Assembly: GCF_005795905.1 (NCBI RefSeq)
Contig: NZ_VAWE01000001.1
Location: 248,001-312,000, forward strand
From: Streptomyces marianii
GTDB lineage: Bacteria; Actinomycetota; Actinomycetes; Streptomycetales; Streptomycetaceae
DNA length: 64,000 bases
Direction of reading: 5' to 3'
Below the pieces are notes generated by a model. It did no database searches. It was not told the DNA's origin and worked only from the letters and a program-made list of their open reading frames with translations. Positions 25,387 through 34,612 of this stretch are shown piece by piece. Both the position numbers and the translations under genes were made by a program. The stretch's first letter is position 1; every line of letters begins with the position of its first letter.

Positions 25387-25878
25387 TTGAAACGGTCCCG
25401 CGACAAGGCAGCGTCCGAGCTGTTCGCCGCCCTCTACCCGCGCCTCGCGGGCTGGTGCCGCCGGCTCGTCGACGACGACGAGACGGCCCACGAGATCGCC
25501 TCGGAGGCGTTCACCCGGCTATGGGCGCGCTGGACGAAGGTCGAGGAACCCCGCGGCTTCCTCTACGTCACCGCGGCCAACCTCGTTCGAGACCACTGGC
25601 GCAAGCTGGAGCGCGAGCGCAAGGCCATGCGTCGCGTGACGTCGGAGGTCGCCGTCCGCCCCCACCCCGAACAGGCCGACCCGTCGGTGCGCCTGCTGGT
25701 GCAGTCGCTGCCGGAACGACTCCGCGTCCCGATCCTCCTCCACTACTACGCTGACATGTCGATCCGGGAGGTGTCCGCGCTGACCGAACGCAAGGAAGGA
25801 ACCGTCAAGGCCGACCTCCATGCGGCCCGCGAACTGCTCCGTGTCCATCTGAGGAGAAGCCTTGACCACACGCTTTGA
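25387..25878 (+). CDS. ECF-family RNA polymerase sigma factor
   Basis: 163 residues from a TTG start at 25387 with GGAG ahead. Region 2 is ELFAALYPRLAGWCRRLVDD ... ASEAFTRLWARWTKVEEPRG; region 4 is RLRVPILLHYYADMSIREVS followed by KEGTVKADLHAARELLR. No extra C-terminal domain. It overlaps the next gene by 17 bp, and that gene encodes a membrane protein likely to be its partner or anti-sigma factor. The position directly after the sortase genes suggests a role in envelope response (inference). Confidence 0.92.
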   Translation: MKRSRDKAASELFAALYPRLAGWCRRLVDDDETAHEIASEAFTRLWARWTKVEEPRGFLYVTAANLVRDHWRKLERERKAMRRVTSEVAVRPHPEQADPSVRLLVQSLPERLRVPILLHYYADMSIREVSALTERKEGTVKADLHAARELLRVHLRRSLDHTL

Positions 25879-26353
25879 CGACGGCCCGGGTCTCGGCCCC
25901 GACGACCCCCTCTCGGTGATCCTCCGGCCCACCCCCCAGGACCTCGGTCCGCCCCCCGGACGCTACGAGACGATCCGCCGCGCCGCGACCCGCCGGCGCG
26001 CGCTCCGCGCGGCGGTCGGCGTCGGCCTGGCCTCCGCCGTCGCCGCGCTCATGGCCCTGCCGCTCCACCTGACGGCACCCGGCACACCCCCCTCCCCGAC
26101 GGTCCCGCTGGCCCCGCCGCCCGCGAGCAGCCCGACGCCGCCCGCGTCCCCGCACCCGTCCCCGCACCCGTCCCCGCACCCGTCCCCGCACCCGTCCGTA
26201 TCGGCGGCCCCGTGGACCGACGGGTCCCGTGGTCCGAGCGGCTCGACGGTCCGCCCCACCCGCGAACCTGCGGCGGAACCGACTCCGTCGCGGCGACCCA
26301 CATCGCCACCGTCATCGAACTGGCCGCGAATCGAGCCGTCGGCGAGCCGGTGA
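25862..26353 (+). CDS. Single-helix membrane protein, probable anti-sigma partner
   Basis: 163 residues from a TTG start at 25862 with GAGGAG upstream. A cytosolic N-terminus of about 45 residues (MTTRFDDGPGLGPDDPLSVI, then a basic RRAATRRRALR) precedes one membrane helix (GVGLASAVAALMALPLHLTA). The outer part is Pro/Ser-rich with PHPS repeats encoded by four 12-bp tandem units. It has no zinc anti-sigma motif, so calling it an anti-sigma factor rests on its overlap with the sigma gene. The last 50 residues look non-domain and may be an altered C-terminus. Confidence 0.7.
   Translation: MTTRFDDGPGLGPDDPLSVILRPTPQDLGPPPGRYETIRRAATRRRALRAAVGVGLASAVAALMALPLHLTAPGTPPSPTVPLAPPPASSPTPPASPHPSPHPSPHPSPHPSVSAAPWTDGSRGPSGSTVRPTREPAAEPTPSRRPTSPPSSNWPRIEPSASR
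26149..26196 (+). repeat. Four 12-bp tandem repeats in coding sequence
   Basis: CCCGCACCCGTC is repeated four times exactly, giving PHPS tetrapeptides in the outer stalk of the membrane protein. In-frame units of this kind expand and contract readily, so length may vary between strains. Confidence 0.9.
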
Positions 26354-26620
26354 GCTGTCCGGGGAAGATCAGCCGTCCGACTCGGGTGCCGTGATGAGTG
26401 ACGGCCTCCTGGAGGTAAGCCAGGACAGCACCCCCGCCCGGCGGGCGTTCCAGTGCACGAAGCCGAAGCCCCTTCTGCATCCCCGGCACCTGTAGGCCGC
26501 ACGAGCGCCTTGTACCCCGGCTCCGGTACGTGCGGCCGCTCCAGCGGCAGCGGGGCGCCGCCGGACGACCGAGCGCGTCGCTACTTCCGACAGCCCGCCC
26601 ATCGGGCCGCGCCCTCGCCC

Positions 26621-28270
26621 TCAGCGCACCGGCTGGCTCACTCGCTCGACCCGCTGGGTTCCGCTGCGGGTCCGATAGGAGCGGACCCAGCGGGCCGTCG
26701 CGTCGGCCTTCGTCCGGTCGGACAGGACGTAGTAGTCCATCTGCGACCGTTCGGCGGTCACGTCGAGGACGCCGTAGCCGTGGTGGTCCAAGTCGACCCA
26801 CTTCACATGGCGGTTCGCGACCTTGACCGCGGTGGCCGCGACCAGCGAGACGGTGCCGGGGGCGACGTGCAGGATGTCGTCCAGGTTCTCGGTGGTCACC
26901 GACGCCACCACGAACTCGGTGGCCGCCGACCGCGACAGCGGGTACGTCGCGGCCTTCACCGGCACGTCGTTGGCCCATGCCGTGTGGATGTCGCCGGTGA
27001 GGAAGACGGTGTTCTCGATCCCCCGGTCCGTCAGGTGCTTCAGCAGCTCCTTCCGGTCGTCCGTGTAGCCGTCCCACTGGTCCACGTTGACCGCGAGGCC
27101 CTCCTTGGGCAGGCCGAGCAGTTCGGCGATCGGCCCCAGCAGATGGGCGGGCAGCGCGCCGAAGGCGAGTGGTGAGATCATCACCGAGGTGCCGACGAGC
27201 TTCCAGGTGGCGTCCGAGGACGCCAGGCCGGACTTGAGCCAGTCCAGCTGGGCGCGGCCGGTGATCGTGCGCTCCGGGTCGTCGACCTTGCCGCTGCCCA
27301 CGGACGCCTGCTCGGAGCGGAACGAGCGGAGGTCCAGCAGATGCAGGTCGGCCAGCTTGCCGAAGCGCAGCCGGCGGTAGACGGTGCCCTCGGTGGAGGT
27401 GCGCACGGGCATCCACTCGAAGTAGGCCCGCTTGGCCGCCGCGGCGCGGGCCGCGTAGTCGCCCTCGGTGCCGGGCGTGTGGTTTTCCGCGCCGCCCGCC
27501 CAGGCATTGTTGGCGATCTCGTGGTCGTCCCAGATCGCGACGAGCGGATGGGCGGCGTGCAGTGCCTGGAGGTCGGCGTCGGTCTTGTACGTGCCGTGCC
27601 GGATACGGTAGTCGGCGAGGGTCGTGATCTCGTGCGCGGGCTCGTGCCGGCGCACGACGTACTCGTCGGCCGGGAGGTGTCCGGTGCCGTACTCGTAGAT
27701 GTAGTCGCCGAGGTGCAGGATCGCGTCCAGGTCGGCGCGGGCCGCGAGATGGCGGTACGCCGCGAAGTATCCGGACTCCCAGTTGGCGCAGGAGACCACG
27801 CCGAAGCGCACCCCGGGCGCGGCGGCGTCGGCGGCGGGCGCGGTCCTGGTGCGGCCGGTGGCGGAGACGGTGCCGCCGGAGGCGAAGCGGAAGAAGTAGG
27901 CGGTGGCCGGGGAGAGCCCTCTGACGTCGACCTTGACGGTGTGGTCGGTGGCCGCGGTGGCGTTGGTCCGGCCGCCGGCGACGACCCTGGTGAAGCCCCT
28001 GTCCTCGGCGATCTCCCAACTCACTTCGGTGTCGGGGCCCTTGCCGGAACCGGGCAGGGCGTCGGGGGCCGGGGTGACCCGGGTCCACAACAGCACGCCG
28101 TCGGGGAGCGGATCCCCGGAGGCGACCCCGTGCACGAAAGCGGGGCCCCGCTCGTGGGCCGACGCGGACGAGGACTCGGTGCCGGCCATAACGGATCCGG
28201 CGACAGCGGTGGCGGCAGCGGCCTTGACGACCGTGCGCCGGCTCGTGGTTGTGCGGACTCTGCTAGTCAC
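26621..28270 (-). CDS. phoD: Alkaline phosphatase D (PhoD), Tat-exported
   Basis: 549 residues from GTG 28270. The Tat signal is [20 protein letters not shown] with the twin Arg at 11-12. Metal and active-site blocks are [46 protein letters not shown] and [16 protein letters not shown], the expected PhoD order with iron/calcium ligands. It is a secreted phosphodiesterase/phosphatase that frees phosphate from teichoic acids or nucleotides. PhoD genes are normally under PhoP control, but no convincing PHO box was identified upstream. Confidence 0.95.
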   Translation of the reverse strand: MTSRVRTTTSRRTVVKAAAATAVAGSVMAGTESSSASAHERGPAFVHGVASGDPLPDGVLLWTRVTPAPDALPGSGKGPDTEVSWEIAEDRGFTRVVAGGRTNATAATDHTVKVDVRGLSPATAYFFRFASGGTVSATGRTRTAPAADAAAPGVRFGVVSCANWESGYFAAYRHLAARADLDAILHLGDYIYEYGTGHLPADEYVVRRHEPAHEITTLADYRIRHGTYKTDADLQALHAAHPLVAIWDDHEIANNAWAGGAENHTPGTEGDYAARAAAAKRAYFEWMPVRTSTEGTVYRRLRFGKLADLHLLDLRSFRSEQASVGSGKVDDPERTITGRAQLDWLKSGLASSDATWKLVGTSVMISPLAFGALPAHLLGPIAELLGLPKEGLAVNVDQWDGYTDDRKELLKHLTDRGIENTVFLTGDIHTAWANDVPVKAATYPLSRSAATEFVVASVTTENLDDILHVAPGTVSLVAATAVKVANRHVKWVDLDHHGYGVLDVTAERSQMDYYVLSDRTKADATARWVRSYRTRSGTQRVERVSQPVR

Positions 28271-28774
28271 GTCGGATCAGGTTACTGACGGGTCTCACGA
28301 ACGGGCAGTCGTATTCAGGCCGCCGCCCGCGTGCGCGCCGCCTCAAGTCGCGACCGACTGCTCCGGACCTCACGGGCACGGTCGAGAGGGCCGGACTCCC
28401 CCCGCGTGCGGCGGTGGTGGGCGGGCAGGGGCCCACGACGAACCGTCGCGCAGTACCCGGCACAGGACAGCCCACCGGCCTGAACGTCCCCCGCGGGGTC
28501 AGCGCTGGGCGCCGACCGCAGGGACACGGGTCGGCAGCCCAGAGGTCCCCGCCCCCACCGCCGACCGTGAGCAAACGGCGGAACCTGCTGAAGCCCGTCC
28601 TGGCAGCCCGGCGTGGCCCGCATGCACACCCGCCCTTCACCGGCCGGGCGACTCGCCGCCGTACCGGAGACCCGCTTTCGCCTGCCTGGATACCACCCCC
28701 GTCCGCCGCCAGGCGGGCGCCGGATCCCCCTTTCCGCCATGTACACGACCCAACTCGCCGCGTCTGCAAAGAAG
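28271..28774. other. About 500-bp gap between phoD and a secreted-protein gene
   Basis: Divergent intergenic region with only shadow frames. It should contain the phoD promoter near 28300 and the promoter of the secreted protein at its right end. No further element was recognised. Confidence 0.4.
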
Positions 28775-28804
28775 TTGACAGGCAATCCAGGACGACGCTT
28801 TGAT
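28775..28804 (+). promoter_or_regulatory. Candidate housekeeping-type promoter
   Basis: TTGACA at 28775-28780, 18 bp, then TTTGAT at 28799-28804, 42 bp before the start of the small secreted protein. The -35 is a perfect match to the major sigma consensus; the -10 is weak. Confidence 0.45.
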
Positions 28805-28846
28805 CTGGCACTCATGACGACCCGACACCTACAGGGGGAACGCCCG

Positions 28847-29263
28847 ATGAAGCGCAGGATGGTAGCAAAGGCCGGTATGGCTCTCGCGGCGAGCGTCATC
28901 ATCATCGGGGGCATGGCGGGCTCGGCCTCCGCAAGCGGAAGCAATGTCACCATCTCCCGGACCTGGGGCACGGCGACCTTCAAGACCTACGGCGACGAGC
29001 TGTGGGTGAAGGACCTGTCCGCGGACGGCTACTCCGTGCGGGCCAAGATCCAGCGCTGGCAGAAGGTCAACATCGACGCGTGGAGCTGGGTGGATCACCG
29101 GACCGGCTGCTACGACACGACCTCCAAGAGCGACACGACCGACGGCTACTCGTTCTGCAACTACGACCTGATCGAGAACGACCCGGTCCGGGTCTGCATC
29201 GTCCGCTCGAAGGACGGCGTCCGCTACGGCGACTGGGTCTGCAGCGCCCAGACGAAGGCCTGA
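28847..29263 (+). CDS. Small secreted protein of unknown function
   Basis: 138 residues from ATG 28847, preceded by GGGGGAA; the long upstream frame is not needed. The signal peptide is MALAASVIIIGGMAGSASA. The mature domain of about 110 residues has four Cys (TGCYDTTSK, YSFCNYDL, VRVCIVRSK, WVCSAQTKA), probably two disulfides, and many aromatic residues (IDAWSWVDHR). Small beta-rich secreted proteins of this layout are common in Streptomyces. Function unknown. Confidence 0.8.
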   Translation: MKRRMVAKAGMALAASVIIIGGMAGSASASGSNVTISRTWGTATFKTYGDELWVKDLSADGYSVRAKIQRWQKVNIDAWSWVDHRTGCYDTTSKSDTTDGYSFCNYDLIENDPVRVCIVRSKDGVRYGDWVCSAQTKA

Positions 29264-29421
29264 TTCCTGCCGCCCGTCGCGCCCCGCCCACCACTTGCCG
29301 CGGGCGCGGGCGCGCTGGACGCGCCGTATCACCGTCCGCGGCGGAAGACAAGACGGCGTTTCCGCTCTCAAGCACCCGCGACGGGCACGGCGGGTGCCGC
29401 GTAGCCGAATGCTGCGGCAAA

Positions 29422-29581
29422 GGGCTGTGCCGCAATCCCCGGGAAACCGGCGCGCGGCGTCGGATGCGGTGCATCGCAAGGCGGAGAGTCGTCCTCGTAC
29501 TGGGTGCATTCGGATGATCCGACAACGCGGCGAGGCGCCGTAGCCGTCGTCACGCGCCCGCCGGGGATTGCGGTACAGCCC
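29422..29581. repeat. MITE-like element, copy C
   Basis: 160 bp bounded by inverted repeats GGGCTGTGCCGCAATCCCCGG (29422-29442) and its near-perfect complement (29561-29581; one mismatch in 21). The interior contains ATCGCAAGGC ... CCTCGTACTGG ... GATCCGACAACGC.GCGAG, the same core found in copies A (29783-30047) and B (46417-46713), whose termini differ. It encodes nothing. Confidence 0.8.
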
Positions 29582-29589
29582 AGCTCCTC

Positions 29590-30470
29590 GGCCAGTACGT
29601 CGCCGGGCAGCGCAGCCTGCAGCGGCTTCTCCCCGGCGGTGCGCACTCCGTCGCGACCGCTCGGTGTGGTCGCCCGCCTCCACGAACACCACCGGCACCG
29701 TCCTCCGGCACCGTCAGGACGGCGTCCGCGCGCAGGCTCCCCGCCCCGGGCGGTGAACGTGCCCACCACCGGCACCGCCGCCTAGTGCCGCGCAGGCGAG
29801 GTTTGCCCGTCAAGGAGCGGCGTCCGGTGCACGGGGCCTCCCCCGGCCCTCGGGGCCGAGGGGGTGGGGCCTCCCCCGGCCCTCCGGCCGAGGGAGTGGG
29901 GCCTCCCCAGGCCCTCCCGGGCCGAGGGGAAGATCGCAAGGCCCCGGATCGACCTCGTAGTGGACCTACTCGGTTGATCCGGCAACGCCGCGAGTCGCCG
30001 TGCCGGGCCCCGCGACGGGGCGAACGTCGCCTGACGCGGCACCAGGTCTCCCGCCCGCGCAAGTGCTCCGGCCCGGGCGGACGGGTCGGGAGTTCCCGGC
30101 GCCGGGACGGGACCGCCGCGCGGTGGGCGACGGGCCCGTCGGCAACGGCGGCGACTCGCCGGACGGCGTGAACCGTGTCGGTCACCGCCGGCGCATGCGC
30201 GGCGCCGGCCCGAGCAGCCTCCCGCGCCGTCCCACCCATCTCCCCCACCGCGCCGCCCAGCCCGCTCGCGCCGCCAGGCCCGCGGTGCTGAGATTCCAGC
30301 GGTGGAGCGACACCGGCCGGCCACCCGCACCCGTGCGCGAGGTCTTCCCCACCGGCTCGACCAGCCCGGCATGCCCCAGGTCCTTGCGCGCACCGCGGAC
30401 CGTCCGCAGATCCGCCGCACCCGGCAGCACCGTCGACCTGAGCTGCTCGACCGTCGCGGCTGTCCACCAC
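29590..30470 (-). pseudogene. Replication-relaxation-family gene, frame-broken and split by a repeat element
   Basis: Near 30250-30460 the minus strand reads LPGAADLRTVRGARKDLGHA and RPVSLHRWNLSTAGLAA, a winged-helix start like replication-relaxation proteins of actinobacterial mobile DNA. Near 29590-29760 it reads LRADAVLTVPEDGAG and, after a shift, PVVFVEAGDHTE, like the conserved DAxLxxPxxGxxxxFVExDxGT block further into that family. Repeat copy A lies between the two blocks. Several frame changes are needed, so the gene is dead. The family name rests on motif memory. Confidence 0.5.
29783..30047. repeat. MITE-like element, copy A
   Basis: 265 bp starting TAGTGCCGCGCAGGCGAGGT and ending with the inverted equivalent (complement TGGTGCCGCGTCAGGCGACG). 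Next to the left end is GGGGCCTCCCCCGGCCCTC... in about three units of roughly 33 bp. The inner core AGATCGCAAGGCCCCGGATC through GGCAACGCCGCGAGTCGCCG is nearly identical to copy B in opposite orientation. A CTAG tetranucleotide marks the left boundary in both copies. Confidence 0.85.
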
Positions 30471-30794
30471 ACCCGAGGCCAACGGAACCAGCGCCCGTGC
30501 AAGGCCCGTCGACCGGTCACTGTGCACGTCCGCCGAGTACGAGACCTGCGTCTACGAGAGGTAGCAGCCCCCAACAGGTGGAGACAGCCGACGGCGAGCA
30601 CACGGACCATGCCCGCCCCACTCGTCGTGGCTGGGAGCGGCCTTTCCGGGTCGCGCGCGTCGGAGTGCGCCGGGCTCGCACATGTTCCACCCGGGCGGGA
30701 CGGGATGCGCCAGGAGGGACCGTGCCCGTCCGTATCCCCTGGTGACGGCCTTCGTTGGTGTGGTGCCCGTCGATAGCACCGAGCTGGAGGAGCC

Positions 30795-32003
30795 GTGCCC
30801 GCTGAAGCCGTCCCCCGTCCGCCTTCCGACCTCCTGGCGAGCCGCATGCGTGATCCCTACCCGTACTTCGCCTGGCTGCGGCGCCACGCCCCCGCCTACG
30901 TGGAGCGGCGCCCCGGCCGGCCCGCGGTGTGGCAGGTCTCCCGGTACCAGGACGTACGCTCCCTGCTGGCCGACCCCCGGCTCAGCAAGCACCCGGGGAG
31001 GGTGCCGGGATACGTGCCGGGGCCGGCCGGGCTCAACCGACACCTGGTCCACTCCGACCCCCCGGCCCACACCCGGCTGCGGACCCTGGTCAGCACCGCG
31101 TTCCTGCCCCGCCGGATCGCCCTGCTGGAACCCTTCATCGCAGGGGTGGCGCACCGCCTCCTGGACCGGGTCGAACACCAAGCGCACGTCGACCTGATCG
31201 CGGACTTCGCGGCGCCGCTGACGTTCCGGTTGATCTGCGCGATCCTCGGCGTCCCCGAGCACCTGGACGCGGCGTCGACCCGGAACACGCTCATGGCCAC
31301 CATCGCCCCCCGTACGTCCGCGGATCCGGAACGTGCCGAGCGCGATCTGCACGCGCTGCTGGACGTCCTCATCGCCGGCAAGCGGTCCGGGGACGAGCCC
31401 GGCGGCGTGGACCTGCTGGGTGCCCTGGTTCGGGCCGGTGACGAGAGCGGGGTCATGAACGAGGAGGAGTTGCGCTCCACCGCCTACCTGCTGCTGCTGG
31501 TGGGGCACGACACCACCATGAACCTGATCGGCAACGGCATGCTCGCCCTCCTGTGCCATCGCGCCGAGGCCGAGCGCCTTGCCGCGCGGGGTGCTGCTTC
31601 GGCGCTTCTCACCACGGCGGTCGAGGAACTCCTGCGCTACGACTCCCCCGTGCGGGATGCCACGTTCAGATGTGCTGCCGAGCCGATCTCCCTGCACGGC
31701 CGGACAATCCGCAAGGGAGACATCGTCAGCCTTCTGATCGGGTCCGCCAACCGCGACGGTCAACGCTTCACCGATCCGGACCGCCTCGACCTGGGCCGGA
31801 CGCCCAACAACCACCTGGCCTTCGGCTACGGGCCCCACTTCTGTGTCGGCGCCGCCCTTGCCCGCCTCGAAGGCGCCGTCGCCTTCCCCCTGCTCCTCGA
31901 GCGCCTCGGCGGTGCGCAGCTGGCCAAACCGGCCGGCGAACTGCCCTGGCGCCCGGCCCGCGTCATGCGCGGTCTCGAGGCGCTCCCCCTCGTCCGGCGA
32001 TGA
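30795..32003 (+). CDS. Cytochrome P450
   Basis: 402 residues from GTG 30795 with GGAGGAG upstream. The I-helix is LLLLVGHDTTMNLIGNGMLA with the conserved acid/alcohol pair as H-D-T-T, ExxR lies in AVEELLRYDSPVRDATFRCA, and the heme loop is AFGYGPHFCVGAALARLEGA with Cys350. It is a soluble class I enzyme of the actinobacterial secondary-metabolism type. It shares bases with a potential start just downstream and is followed 42 bp later by a crotonase. Whether it tailors the beta-lactone made by the genes at 33.5-42.4 kb is unknown. Confidence 0.95.
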   Translation: MPAEAVPRPPSDLLASRMRDPYPYFAWLRRHAPAYVERRPGRPAVWQVSRYQDVRSLLADPRLSKHPGRVPGYVPGPAGLNRHLVHSDPPAHTRLRTLVSTAFLPRRIALLEPFIAGVAHRLLDRVEHQAHVDLIADFAAPLTFRLICAILGVPEHLDAASTRNTLMATIAPRTSADPERAERDLHALLDVLIAGKRSGDEPGGVDLLGALVRAGDESGVMNEEELRSTAYLLLLVGHDTTMNLIGNGMLALLCHRAEAERLAARGAASALLTTAVEELLRYDSPVRDATFRCAAEPISLHGRTIRKGDIVSLLIGSANRDGQRFTDPDRLDLGRTPNNHLAFGYGPHFCVGAALARLEGAVAFPLLLERLGGAQLAKPAGELPWRPARVMRGLEALPLVRR

Positions 32004-32044
32004 AACGGTCCGCCGACCTCCCCACCCCCTTCTTGGAGGACATG

Positions 32045-32821
32045 ATGAGCACCGCCGCCCCTGAGCCAGTAGTACTGACTGCCCGACGCGAAGGCACCCT
32101 GGTCATCACCCTCAACCGGCCCGGCAGCCGCAACGCCGTCGACCAGGCCCTGGCCGGCGCCGTCGACACCGCGCTCACCCTCCTGGAGAACGACCCTGCG
32201 CTCGAGGTCGGCATCCTCACAGGCGCCGGCGGCCACTTCTGCTCCGGCATGGACCTCAAGGCCTTTCCCGAGGAGGGAGTGCCGAGGATCGCCGACCGCG
32301 GACTTGCCGGGCTCACCCGCGCCCACCGGTCGAAACCGGTCATCGCCGCCGTCGAAGGCGCGGCCGTCGCCGGCGGTTTCGAACTCGCCCTCGCCTGCGA
32401 CCTGATCACCGCCGCCGACACCGCCTTCTTCGCGCTGCCTGAAGTCGCCCGAGGCCTCATCGCCTCCGAAGGCGGAGCCATCCGCCTCCCCTCCCGGCTC
32501 CCCCATCACCGGGCCATGGAAATGCTCCTGACCGCATCACGGCTGCCCGCCGCGGACGGCTTCCGGTACGGACTCGTCAACCGGCTCACCGGCGAGGGCG
32601 AAGCCCTCGACGCCGCGATCGCCCTGGCCGAGCGCGTTCGCGCCAACTGCCCGCAAGCGGTCCGGATCACCCGGCAGGTCGTCACGGACACCCAAGGCCT
32701 CGACGACCGCACGGCGTTCACCGTCCAGGACCCGCTCACCGCACCCGTCTTCCACACGAGTTCGGCAGCCGAGGGGGCCCTGGCATTCTGCGAGAAGCGG
32801 CCCCCGGCCTGGACACCCTGA
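32045..32821 (+). CDS. Enoyl-CoA hydratase/isomerase (crotonase) family protein
   Basis: 258 residues from ATG 32045, five bases after GGAGG; an alternative start at 32000 would overlap the P450 stop. Oxyanion-hole motifs: TGAGGHFCSGMDLKAFPEEG and VIAAVEGAAVAGGFELALAC. The Glu expected in the second hydratase position is replaced by a region LPEVARGLIASEGGAIRLP, which still carries Glu in PEV. Crotonases hydrate or isomerise acyl-CoA thioesters. It forms a two-gene unit with the P450 and could supply or degrade 3-hydroxyacyl-CoA (inference). Confidence 0.92.
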   Translation: MSTAAPEPVVLTARREGTLVITLNRPGSRNAVDQALAGAVDTALTLLENDPALEVGILTGAGGHFCSGMDLKAFPEEGVPRIADRGLAGLTRAHRSKPVIAAVEGAAVAGGFELALACDLITAADTAFFALPEVARGLIASEGGAIRLPSRLPHHRAMEMLLTASRLPAADGFRYGLVNRLTGEGEALDAAIALAERVRANCPQAVRITRQVVTDTQGLDDRTAFTVQDPLTAPVFHTSSAAEGALAFCEKRPPAWTP

Positions 32822-32852
32822 CCACCCGGCCGAGCCCGGGGGCGTCGAAACC

Positions 32853-32881
32853 CCTCCCCGATCGGACACCGACCGGGGAGG
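32853..32881. terminator. Hairpin terminator after the P450-crotonase pair
   Basis: CCTCCCCGATCGG-ACA-CCGACCGGGGAGG: 13-bp arms with one mismatch, 32 bp past the crotonase stop. It has no U-run, which is usual for Streptomyces terminators. It separates this pair from the lst-type operon. Confidence 0.75.
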
Positions 32882-33560
32882 AGCCGCCTCATCCACCCGG
32901 CGCCCCTCCGCTGAACACCCAGCCCGCAGAGAGCGCACGCCGCCTCTCCAGCGCGGCAGACGGTGCCGGTCGCAGAAGCCATGTCGAGCGCGATCCTCAA
33001 CCCGTTCCGCCGGGCGGGGTCGGCCTGGTCGTCGTGGTCGGCCCTGCGGGCCCCCGACCTCGTTGTGTCGAAATCCAGCCAGACTCGTGGGCCGATTGTG
33101 AACAATCGGCCCACGATGCCGTTCTTCCCGCGCCGTGACCCGGCGGGAACGACGGGACGGTAATTCCGCTGCGGACCGTTCGGGCAACGGCCCGCAACAC
33201 CCTCACGAGAAGTTTCCGCATTCAACGGAATCACTCGTTCCGAATATGCACCGTCATCGTGCCGTCATAAGCAGCCGCCGATTTCCCGCCATCACGCACA
33301 GCGACCCCGCGCCGACGACGAGTGGTGATCGTCACAGGTCCGCAGCGTGAGACCGCCCGGATCGGTGCGATAGCGTCGACGTGCAGCGCACCGAGGTCCG
33401 GGGTTTCCTGTCACCGGACCACGTCCCGCCGGCGGTGAAACCAGAATTTTTCGATGGCTTCACCACACGAGAACATGACGCGGACAAGAATTTCCTGACG
33501 TCTGTTCATTATTCAGCGCGACGACGCGCCGCGTGAACGAGAAACCACCGGGAGAGTTTT
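32882..33560. other. About 680-bp leader region before the lst-type operon
   Basis: No gene is supported. Contents seen: a perfect 32-bp palindrome at 33085-33116, a small GGTCCGG/CCGGACC inverted repeat at 33395-33420, and a comparatively AT-rich stretch from about 33435 to 33560 that probably holds the promoter. GGGAG precedes the first lst-type start. Confidence 0.5.
33085..33116. repeat. Perfect 15-bp-arm inverted repeat
   Basis: TCGTGGGCCGATTGT-GA-ACAATCGGCCCACGA is fully self-complementary apart from the two central bases. It could be a second terminator, an operator for a dimeric regulator of the downstream operon, or the end of a lost element. No flanking duplications were noticed. 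Confidence 0.8.
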
Positions 33561-34610
33561 GTGTACAACAGTCGCTTAGAGTCCATCGGGGCATATCTGC
33601 CATCGGCTTCCATGAGCACTCCGGAACTCCTCACCCGCATGGAGAAAGCGCCTGAGTTCGACCTTCTGAAAATTACCGGAATGGCCGAGCGCCGGGTCGC
33701 GGACGATACCGCCGACACCCCCGAGGACTGCCTCACCATGGCCGTCTCGGCGGCCCGCGCGTGCCTCGGCCGCTCGCGCTACGCCGCCGACGAGATCGAC
33801 ATCGTGATCTCCTGCTCCATCAGCCGTACGACGGACGGCCGACGCCACCAGTTCGAGCCTTCCTTCGCCCGCCGCATCGCCGCGGAACTCGGCGCGGACA
33901 GGGCGATCCACTTCGATGTGTCCAACGCCTGCGCAGGCATGATGACCGGCGTCTATCTGCTGGACCGGATGATCCGCTCGGGTGAGGTGCGCAGCGGTCT
34001 GGTGCTCAGCGGAGAGCACATCACCCCGATCGCCTTCACCGCCGCGCGCGAGATGGAGGACAGCCGGGACCCTCAGTTCGCGTCACTCTCCGTCGGTGAC
34101 TCCGCCGTCGCCGTCCTCGTCGACCGCGCCACCGACGACGCCGACGTCATCCACGACATCGAGCTGATGACCTGCTCGGAGTACTCGCACCTGTGCCTGG
34201 GCATGCCGAGCGACGACACCGGCGACCTGGCCATGTACACCAACAACAAGGAGATGCACGCCAAGGACCGTCTCTCGCTGTGGCCGGCCTTCCACCGGGA
34301 CCGACTCGCCGACGACGGCCGCCGGTTCGCCGGCGAGGGGTACGACTTCGTGATCCAGCACCAGGTCGGCAGCCGCTTCATCGACTTCATGAACCACGTG
34401 GGCGAGAGCATGTTCGGGACACCGATGCCCGAGTCGCTCTCGGTCGTCGAGAGGTTCGCCAACACCGCGACCACATCCCACTATCTGGCCCTGCACCAGG
34501 CACTCATGGAACGCCGCATACCCAGGGGCTCGAAGGTCCTCATGGTGCCCGCCGCCTCCGGCGTGGTGACCGGGTTCCTGTCCGCGACCGTCTCCTCCCT
34601 GGAGGTATGA
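33561..34610 (+). CDS. lstA: KAS-III/OleA-like condensing enzyme, catalytic subunit (LstA-like)
   Basis: 349 residues from GTG 33561. The thiolase-fold triad is intact: Cys124 in FDVSNACAGMMTGVYLLDRM, His267 in YDFVIQHQVGSRFIDF and Asn301 in ERFANTATTSHY. Head-to-head (Claisen) condensation of two acyl-CoAs gives a 2-alkyl-3-ketoacyl skeleton. In the lipstatin pathway LstA works with the non-catalytic-looking LstB as a heterodimer (known, from memory), and the next gene here matches that role. It is the first gene of a six-gene operon; the gap to the next start is 2 bp. Confidence 0.88.
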   Translation: MYNSRLESIGAYLPSASMSTPELLTRMEKAPEFDLLKITGMAERRVADDTADTPEDCLTMAVSAARACLGRSRYAADEIDIVISCSISRTTDGRRHQFEPSFARRIAAELGADRAIHFDVSNACAGMMTGVYLLDRMIRSGEVRSGLVLSGEHITPIAFTAAREMEDSRDPQFASLSVGDSAVAVLVDRATDDADVIHDIELMTCSEYSHLCLGMPSDDTGDLAMYTNNKEMHAKDRLSLWPAFHRDRLADDGRRFAGEGYDFVIQHQVGSRFIDFMNHVGESMFGTPMPESLSVVERFANTATTSHYLALHQALMERRIPRGSKVLMVPAASGVVTGFLSATVSSLEV

Positions 34611-34612
34611 CC

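Noticed and set aside
26380..26610. Minus-strand text YRCRGCRRGFGFVHWNARRA resembling a zinc-binding fragment
   Set aside because: Too short to name, with no second metal-binding motif and no start. Left out of the gene list.
26049..28088. 679-codon minus frame overlapping phoD
   Set aside because: It is an Arg/Pro-rich shadow in another frame of the phoD gene, which shows all PhoD motifs and a Tat signal.
28271..28330. Possible PHO box before phoD (GTTCGTGAGAC then CCGTCAGTAAC on the minus strand)
   Set aside because: Only loose similarity to the direct GTTCACC-type repeats; too weak to call.
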